Source: Beijerinckiaceae bacterium
GTDB lineage: Bacteria; Pseudomonadota; Alphaproteobacteria; Rhizobiales; Beijerinckiaceae
Assembly (NCBI GenBank): GCA_947452005.1
Contig: CANGBC010000005.1
Location: forward strand, 62,001-126,000
Length of the DNA: 64,000 bases
Direction of reading: 5' to 3'
Below are positions 58,363 through 64,000 of this stretch, in pieces. A model generated the notes under the pieces. That model worked only from the letters and a program-made list of their open reading frames with translations. It was not told the DNA's origin and ran no database searches. Within the stretch, counting starts at the first letter, position 1, and each line of letters starts with the position of its first letter. Both the position numbers and the translations under genes were made by a program.

Positions 58363-59051
58363 GTCTCTCACCCGCCGACATCACCGCCATCTGGCTCAGC
58401 CTGAAGATCGCATCTGTGGCAACATTGGTGAGCCTTCCTTTTGCCGTTGCTGTCGCTTGGTTGTTGGCGCGGCGTGATTTTTTTGGCAAGTCCTTGCTCA
58501 ATGGCATTGTGCATTTGCCGCTCGTCTTGCCGCCTGTCGTCACCGGCTATTTGCTCTTGGTGACGTTTGGCAAAAAAGGCGCGGTCGGTGAAATGCTCGA
58601 CGCCTGTTGCGGACTTGTTTTGTCTTTCCGCTGGACGGGCGCGGCACTGGCCTGCGCCATTATGGCCTTTCCTTTAAGCGTGCGCGCCATTCGTCTGGCG
58701 CTTGAAACGGTCGACACAAAATTGGAGGCCGCCGCCAGCACTTTGGGCGCCACGCCGTTGCATGTGTTTGCAACAATCACTGTGCCGCTGGCATTTCCGG
58801 GCATTCTGGCGGGCGCGGTATTGGGTTTCGCCAAGGCTCTGGGCGAGTTTGGCGCCACCATCACTTTTGTTTCCAATATCCCGGGTGAAACCCAAACCAT
58901 TGCCACGGCCATTTATGGCCACACGCAATCACCCGGCGGCGATGCGCCTGCCATGCAATTGACGGTCATCTCTGTGGCGATTGCCATGGTCGCCTTGATG
59001 GCGTCCGAAATGCTGGCGCGGCGTGTCTCACGAAAGGCGGCTGACCTGTGA
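58359..59051 (+). CDS. modB: Molybdate ABC transporter permease
   Basis: DITAIWLSLKIASVATLVSLPFAVAVAWLLARRDFFGKSLLNGIVHLPLVLPPVVTGYLLL ... LGEFGATITFVSNIPGETQTIATAIY. Confidence 0.96.
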   Translation: MSLSPADITAIWLSLKIASVATLVSLPFAVAVAWLLARRDFFGKSLLNGIVHLPLVLPPVVTGYLLLVTFGKKGAVGEMLDACCGLVLSFRWTGAALACAIMAFPLSVRAIRLALETVDTKLEAAASTLGATPLHVFATITVPLAFPGILAGAVLGFAKALGEFGATITFVSNIPGETQTIATAIYGHTQSPGGDAPAMQLTVISVAIAMVALMASEMLARRVSRKAADL

Positions 59052-59713
59052 GCCTGTCTTTCAAAATCCAGCACAGCGCGGGGTGCTTCTCACTTGATCT
59101 GGCTGTATCATGCGCGGGCCCCGTGACCGCTTTGTTTGGACCATCGGGCGCTGGCAAAACAAGCGTGCTGAATATTCTGGCGGGCCTCATCCGCCCACGC
59201 GCGGGACAGATTTTGTTTCAAGGTGAGACTTGGTTGGACAGCGACAAAAATATTTTCGTGCCAGCCCATGCGCGCGCCATTGGCTATGTGTTTCAGGAAG
59301 GGCGCCTGTTTCCCCATCTCAACGTGCGCGATAATCTGAATTATGGTGCGAACCTGTCCAAGGATCGTCCAGCCCATGCGTCATTTGATGATGTGGTGGA
59401 TCTGCTGGGTCTGAGCCAATTATTGCACCGTCATCCGCGAAATCTGTCGGGCGGCGAGCAACAGCGTGTGGCCATTGGGCGAGCACTTCTCGCGCGTCCG
59501 CGTCTCTTGCTGATGGATGAACCACTTGCCGCCCTTGATGTCGCGCGGCGTGATGAGATCATGCCCTATCTGGAAAATCTGCGCGCCACATTCGCGCTGC
59601 CCACCATCTATGTCAGCCATTCCATGCCAGAGGTGCGCCGCCTCGCTGATGAAATCATCACGCTGGAAGAGGGGCGTGTGACGGGCCAATCCAAAAACGA
59701 ACATCAGCCCTGA
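59048..59713 (+). CDS. modC: Molybdate ABC transporter ATP-binding protein, short form without Mop/TOBE domain
   Basis: FGPSGAGKTSVLNILAGLIRPRAG ... NLSGGEQQRVAIGRALLARPRLLLMDEPLAALDVARRDEI; ends at 221 aa. GTG start in a GTGA overlap with modB. Confidence 0.93.
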   Translation: MSLSFKIQHSAGCFSLDLAVSCAGPVTALFGPSGAGKTSVLNILAGLIRPRAGQILFQGETWLDSDKNIFVPAHARAIGYVFQEGRLFPHLNVRDNLNYGANLSKDRPAHASFDDVVDLLGLSQLLHRHPRNLSGGEQQRVAIGRALLARPRLLLMDEPLAALDVARRDEIMPYLENLRATFALPTIYVSHSMPEVRRLADEIITLEEGRVTGQSKNEHQP

Positions 59714-60054
59714 GGCACGCCCGAAAGCTTCTCTTCGAGCGCGTGAATGCGCTGGGCAAAGGTGGCGCGCGACTCATGCTCTATGGCGCGGTAATGGGCG
59801 ATCAGCTCGCGGCCAAAATCGGTGAGACTGGCGCGCCCGCCGCCCTTGCCGCCCAATTGCGTCTCCAGCACCGGCGTCGTGAACATGCGATTGACCTCAT
59901 CCACCAGCAGCCAGGCGCGGCGATAGGACATATCCATGGCGCGCGCCGCTGATGAAATGGAGCCATGAGCTTCGATCATCTCCAGCAGGCGCACTTTGCC
60001 ATGCCCCAAATGACGGCCATCATCAAAATCAATGCGAATGGTGACGCGTGTCAC
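59704..60054 (-). CDS. ModE-like winged-HTH regulator, single-domain
   Basis: From GTG at 60054: VTRVTIRIDFDDGRHLGHGKVRLLEMIEAHGSISSAARAMDMSYRRAWLLVDEVNRMFTTPVLETQLGGKGGGRASLTDFGRELIAHYRAIE; no C-terminal Mop domain. The track ORF extends to 60288 with non-homologous-looking sequence. Confidence 0.85.
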   Translation of the reverse strand: MTRVTIRIDFDDGRHLGHGKVRLLEMIEAHGSISSAARAMDMSYRRAWLLVDEVNRMFTTPVLETQLGGKGGGRASLTDFGRELIAHYRAIEHESRATFAQRIHALEEKLSGVPQG

Positions 60055-60244
60055 GCTGGCCTGCCTCCGGCACGAGATCGGGCCTGCCCATGTGCCTTGC
60101 CCATGCGCCCGCCCGTTAATCTTAGCCAGCCGAGGGTTTTTGTCGAATGTTTCGGGCTTGATTTGAGCGGCCTCATCCTTGATGCTGGACCTTAAGCAAC
60201 AAGAAGCGGCAGGAGCCCCTAAGAGGCCCGCCTGGGAGGACATA

Positions 60245-61396
60245 ATGGATTTCGCGCTGCCCGAAGAACTGCGGATGCTCAAGGACAATCTCCGCCGCTA
60301 CGTCGACAAGGAAATGATCCCCTTTGAGCGCGAGACTCTCGATGGCGAAGAGCTGAAGCCCGAATGGCGCGAGAAATTCCAGAAGGCCTCGAAAGATCTC
60401 GGCATCTGGATGATGGAAGTGCCGGAAGAATTCGGCGGCCCGGGCCTTGGCATTCTGCCACGCGTGGTCGTCTGGGAAGAGCTGGCACGCACCATCGCGC
60501 TGCCCACTCGTGGCGAAAGCATGATGGGGCCATCCGTGCGCGCCATTCTCTTTGCGCTCGAAGGCGAGCTGCGTGAAAAATATCTGATGCCCGTGCTGCG
60601 CGGCGAAAAGCGCGCCTGCTTTGCACAAACCGAACCGGATGCCGGCTCAGATCCAGGCTCCATGCGCACCACCGCTGTGCGCGATGGCGATGATTATGTC
60701 ATCAACGGCGTGAAGCGCTACATCAGCCACGCGGACAAGGCCGACTTTGCGCAAGTCATGGCCGCGACCGATCGCGCCAAAGGGTCGCGCGGTGGCATTT
60801 CCTGTTTCCTCGTTGATATGAATCTGCCCGGTGTGCGCATCACCACCAAATATCAAACCATGATGGGCGATGCGCCTTGCGAAATCGTCTTCGACAATGT
60901 CCGCGTGCCCGCCAAGAATCGCGTCGGCGAAGAAGGTGAAGGTTTCAAATTCGGCCAGAAATGGCTGGGCGTGGGCCGCATCAAACATGGCGCGCGGGCT
61001 TTGGGCGTGGCGGAGCGTTGTCTTGATCTGGCGATTGATTATGCCAAGCAACGCGTCACTTTTGGCAAAGCCTTGTCGGAACGCCAAGCCATTCAATTCA
61101 TGCTGGTTGATTCCTATGTCGAGCTGAAACAGGCGCGCCTACTGGTTTATGAAGCCGCCTGCAAAATGGATGCGGGCGAAGACACGCGTGTCGATGCTTA
61201 CATCTGCAAATCCAATGCTGATGAAATGGCGTTCCGCGTGGTCGACCGTTGCATGCAGGTGTTTGGCGGCATGGGCCTAACGACCGATTTGCCGATTGAA
61301 AAATTCTGGCGCCAGCAACGTTCGTTCCGCATCACCGAAGGTGCGACGGAAGTGATGAAAATGGTCATTGCGCGCCATCTGTTCAAGAAATCCTGA
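60245..61396 (+). CDS. Acyl-CoA dehydrogenase
   Basis: CFAQTEPDAGSDPGSMRTTAVRDGDDYVINGVKRYISHADKADFAQVMA ... QVFGGMGLTTDLPIEKFWRQQRSFRITEGATEVMKMVIARHL. Confidence 0.93.
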   Translation: MDFALPEELRMLKDNLRRYVDKEMIPFERETLDGEELKPEWREKFQKASKDLGIWMMEVPEEFGGPGLGILPRVVVWEELARTIALPTRGESMMGPSVRAILFALEGELREKYLMPVLRGEKRACFAQTEPDAGSDPGSMRTTAVRDGDDYVINGVKRYISHADKADFAQVMAATDRAKGSRGGISCFLVDMNLPGVRITTKYQTMMGDAPCEIVFDNVRVPAKNRVGEEGEGFKFGQKWLGVGRIKHGARALGVAERCLDLAIDYAKQRVTFGKALSERQAIQFMLVDSYVELKQARLLVYEAACKMDAGEDTRVDAYICKSNADEMAFRVVDRCMQVFGGMGLTTDLPIEKFWRQQRSFRITEGATEVMKMVIARHLFKKS

Positions 61397-62082
61397 TGCT
61401 GGCCGCGCATTGGTCACGCCTCGACGGGCGCTTGCTCTATTCGCTTTCCCTCGTCGGGCGCGCTGAAGACAGCGTCGAAGAAGAAACCGCGCGCGTCATT
61501 GATGAAGCACTCGAGATCATCCGCGAGGAAGGTCTCGACAAGCGCCACATTATCCGCTCACGGCTGTTCACCGACAGCCGCGAAAACCGGCAGCTGGCGA
61601 GTGACGTGCGCCGCGCCACCCTCGTTGGCCCTCTGCGAGGCGCCAGCTCCAGCTTTTTCGATGCGCGCCGTCTGCCCGAAGATGGACGCGTACAGCTCGA
61701 TCTCGCGGTGCTCGTGCCCAAGGAGCCGCGCGCTGCCAAGGCCATTGTTGAATATGAGCCTGCCATTGCCCCACCGCGCTTTGTGAGCCTCGATGGCCTC
61801 GTCTTCTTATCGGGCATTACCAGCACGACCCCGGGGCTTGCCGCTCAAATTCAGGCCATTCGCAAGGGCATTGATGAATCCCTCAGCCTTGCAGGCACCC
61901 ATCTCGAGCGGGCGCTGGCCTTCTGCGTCTTTCTGGCGCGCGAGGAAGACCCGCGCGAGGCGCTAGACATGCTGAGCCAGACATTCAGCAACTGCCCCGT
62001 TACGCCCGTGTTGACGCAGGTGGGTGGCTATTCGGCCCCTGAAAAGCGCATCGAAATCGAAATCACCGCCGCTCTGGCCTGA
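61396..62082 (+). CDS. Tandem RidA/YjgF-like protein
   Basis: Two RidA-fold halves; C-half FVSLDGLVFLSGITSTTPGLAAQIQAIRKGIDESLSLAGTHLERALAFCVFLAREED...EKRIEIEITAAL. Confidence 0.75.
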   Translation: MLAAHWSRLDGRLLYSLSLVGRAEDSVEEETARVIDEALEIIREEGLDKRHIIRSRLFTDSRENRQLASDVRRATLVGPLRGASSSFFDARRLPEDGRVQLDLAVLVPKEPRAAKAIVEYEPAIAPPRFVSLDGLVFLSGITSTTPGLAAQIQAIRKGIDESLSLAGTHLERALAFCVFLAREEDPREALDMLSQTFSNCPVTPVLTQVGGYSAPEKRIEIEITAALA

Positions 62083-62162
62083 CCAGACTCTTGAGCTTTG
62101 CGCGCGAGCGCGGGATAAAGGCGGCAAGCAGCCCATGGGGCTCACGTCACACGACATCAGGG

Positions 62163-64000
62163 ATGGAAACTATGGGTGAATTTGCTCTCGGCCAGCCGGT
62201 TCCGCGCTTTGAGGATCCACGCTTGATCCGCGGCGGCGGTCGCTATGCTGATGACATCAGCATGCCGGGCCAGACCTTTGGCGTTGTGGTGCGCTCGCAA
62301 TATGCGCATGCGCGCATCAAGAAGATCGACACCAGTGCCGCACAAACCATGCCCGGCGTGCTCTGCGTTCTGACGGGCGAAGACTGGCAAACATCTGGCT
62401 ATGCCGACCTGCCGATGCCCAAGGGCCGCAAGCGTCGCGATGGCGCGCCGATGCACACGGGCAAGTTTCCAGCGCTCACCTCCGACAAAGTGCGCTGGGT
62501 GGGTGACTATGTGGCCTTCGTGGTCGCGGAGACACGTGCGCAGGCACAAGATGCTGCTGAGGCTGTGGTGGTCGATTATGAGCCACTGCCCGCCAACATC
62601 GTCACCGAACAGGCGCCCAACGACGGCACGCCGCTGGTGTGGGATGATTGCGACAATAATATTTCCTTCGTCCATCTCGAAGGAAACAAGGAAGCCACCG
62701 ACGAGGCTTTCAAAAAAGCTGATGTGATTGTGCGCCGCAAGTTTGTCATCAACCGCGTGACGGCGGCAACGATGGAGCCACGCGCTTGCGTGGGCTATTA
62801 TGATCCGGCCGCTGACCGCTACACGATTTACACCACGCTTCAGCGCGCCATTCATTACCGCGGCCAGCTCGCGCGCACATTGCGCGTGCCGGAAAGCAAA
62901 GTGCATGTGATTGCTGGCGACATTGGCGGCTCATTTGGCATGAAGTCAGGCGTCTATAATGAAGTCGCGCTCACTTTGTTTGCTTCGAAAGTCACAGGCC
63001 GCCCGGTCAAGTGGACATCGACGCGCTCTGAAGGCTTCCTTTCGGACGCGCAAGCCCGTGACAATGTGACGGAAGCGGCCCTTGCGCTCACCAAAGATGG
63101 CAAGTTTCTCGGCCTGCATGTGAAGACCATCGCCAATGTCGGCGCTTACTTGCAGCCGGGTGGTGATGGTGGTGCGACATCCAACCTCGGCACGCTCGCT
63201 GGCGTCTACACAACACCTGCCATTCATGTCGATGTGACAGCCGTCTTCACCAACACCAATCCAATGCGCCCCTATCGTGGGAATGGTCGCCCGGAAGCGG
63301 CTTATGTGATCGAGCGCATCATCGATCTGGCCGCGCGCGAATTGAAAATGGATCCGGCTGAAATCCGCCGCAAGAATATCATTCCGCCAGAGGCCATGCC
63401 CTACAAGACGCCGCTCAAATTCACCTATGATTCCGGCGAATTTGAAAAGGGCATGGATATGGTGCTCGAAATGGCCGACTGGAAAGGCTTTGAAGCGCGC
63501 CGCCAGGAATCCAAAAAACGTGGCAAGCTGCGCGGCATTGGCTTGTCCAATTCCATCGAAAAAGCAGCCGCTCCGGGTTTTGAAGGCGCAGAAATCCGCT
63601 TTGACCGCTCCGGCACAGTGACCATTCTCTCGGGTGCTGTGACGCAGGGCCAAGGTCATGAGACGATTTTCAAACAGCTCGTCTGCGACCGTCTCGGCGT
63701 GAAGCCTGATGATGTGCACTATGTCCAAGGCGACACAGATGCCGTCTTCTTCGGTGAAGGCACAGGCGGTTCGCGCACAGCCACTGTGGGTGGCTCAGCG
63801 CTGCATCTGGCCGCTGAAAAGATCGTCGACAAGGCCACCAAAATCGCCAAGAAGATGCTGGGTGACGAGGATGTCGATTTCAAAGATGGCATTTTCACAG
63901 GCCGCAAGACCAATCAAAGCCTGACCATCAGTGAGGTCGCGCGCGGATCAACCAATCCCAAAAATCTGCCTGAAGATATGGAAGTTGGCCTGATCGCCAG
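62163..64000 (+). CDS. Molybdopterin-dependent hydroxylase large subunit (xanthine dehydrogenase / CO-dehydrogenase-like), partial at right edge
   Basis: My translation: METMGEFALGQPVPRFEDPRLIRGGGRYADDISMPGQTFGVVVRSQYAHARIKKIDTSAA ... GDIGGSFGMKSGVYNEVALTLFASKVTGRPVKW ... NPMRPYRGNGRPEAAYVIERIIDLAARELKMDPAEIRRKNII ... VTQGQGHETIF ... GTGGSRTATVGGSAL. Start at 62163 or 62172; runs off the edge so absent from the ORF track. Confidence 0.93.
   Translation, partial: METMGEFALGQPVPRFEDPRLIRGGGRYADDISMPGQTFGVVVRSQYAHARIKKIDTSAAQTMPGVLCVLTGEDWQTSGYADLPMPKGRKRRDGAPMHTGKFPALTSDKVRWVGDYVAFVVAETRAQAQDAAEAVVVDYEPLPANIVTEQAPNDGTPLVWDDCDNNISFVHLEGNKEATDEAFKKADVIVRRKFVINRVTAATMEPRACVGYYDPAADRYTIYTTLQRAIHYRGQLARTLRVPESKVHVIAGDIGGSFGMKSGVYNEVALTLFASKVTGRPVKWTSTRSEGFLSDAQARDNVTEAALALTKDGKFLGLHVKTIANVGAYLQPGGDGGATSNLGTLAGVYTTPAIHVDVTAVFTNTNPMRPYRGNGRPEAAYVIERIIDLAARELKMDPAEIRRKNIIPPEAMPYKTPLKFTYDSGEFEKGMDMVLEMADWKGFEARRQESKKRGKLRGIGLSNSIEKAAAPGFEGAEIRFDRSGTVTILSGAVTQGQGHETIFKQLVCDRLGVKPDDVHYVQGDTDAVFFGEGTGGSRTATVGGSALHLAAEKIVDKATKIAKKMLGDEDVDFKDGIFTGRKTNQSLTISEVARGSTNPKNLPEDMEVGLIA

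Noticed and set aside
62157-63728. Minus-strand ORFs 62157-62906 and 62946-63728
   Set aside because: Antisense of the Mo-hydroxylase large subunit, which is open to the right edge.
62163-64000. Annotation as aerobic CO dehydrogenase CoxL
   Set aside because: Active-site loop reads PYRGNGR rather than the form I AYxCSFR; substrate cannot be assigned.
1-64000. tRNA/rRNA genes, IS elements, prophage genes
   Set aside because: Scanned intergenic regions by eye; no cloverleaf-like tRNA, rRNA, transposase or phage structural genes were recognised. A tRNAscan/Infernal run would be needed to be certain.

Overview
A 64 kb, GC-rich, gene-dense chromosomal segment that looks alphaproteobacterial, probably Hyphomicrobiales (inferred from gene content and repeats, not tested). 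Most of it is core genes: kup (cut by the left edge), hrpB, comM-like, olsB-like acyltransferase, queG, GST, uppP, nth, DUF2244, ogt/MGMT, a sulfonate/nitrate-type ABC transporter plus OsmC, dnaK-dnaJ, pmtA-like, pyrF, dapB, gpmA, alkB, grpE, glnD, gshB, yraN-rsmI, a LpoA-like lipoprotein, hemW, rdgB and eda. These are followed by a complete urtABCDE-ureD-ureAB-ureCEFG urea uptake/urease cluster, transaldolase, a KefB/C-type antiporter, hrcA, a HI1419/HI1420-type toxin-antitoxin pair, lepA, a UspA-like protein, a DHA2 MFS transporter, modABC with a short ModE-like regulator, an acyl-CoA dehydrogenase, a tandem RidA-like protein and a Mo-hydroxylase large subunit (cut by the right edge). I found no CRISPR array, rRNA, tRNA, IS element or prophage. 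I do not see a clearly novel multi-gene system. The best leads are local: (i) a consensus sigma-54 promoter in front of the urea cluster; (ii) a ModE-box palindrome on modA, next to a run of 12-bp direct repeats, in a mod locus where neither ModC nor the ModE-like protein has a Mop domain; (iii) a BrnT toxin that is frameshifted and start-less beside an intact BrnA; (iv) two genes whose full-length frames can only start at CTG within a CTGA stop/start overlap; (v) a His-rich tandem-repeat N-terminus on Kup; (vi) a histone-H1-like tail on endonuclease III; (vii) a tandem RidA-like protein that appears to lack the catalytic Arg, beside a Mo-hydroxylase. All calls are by eye; no database search was run.
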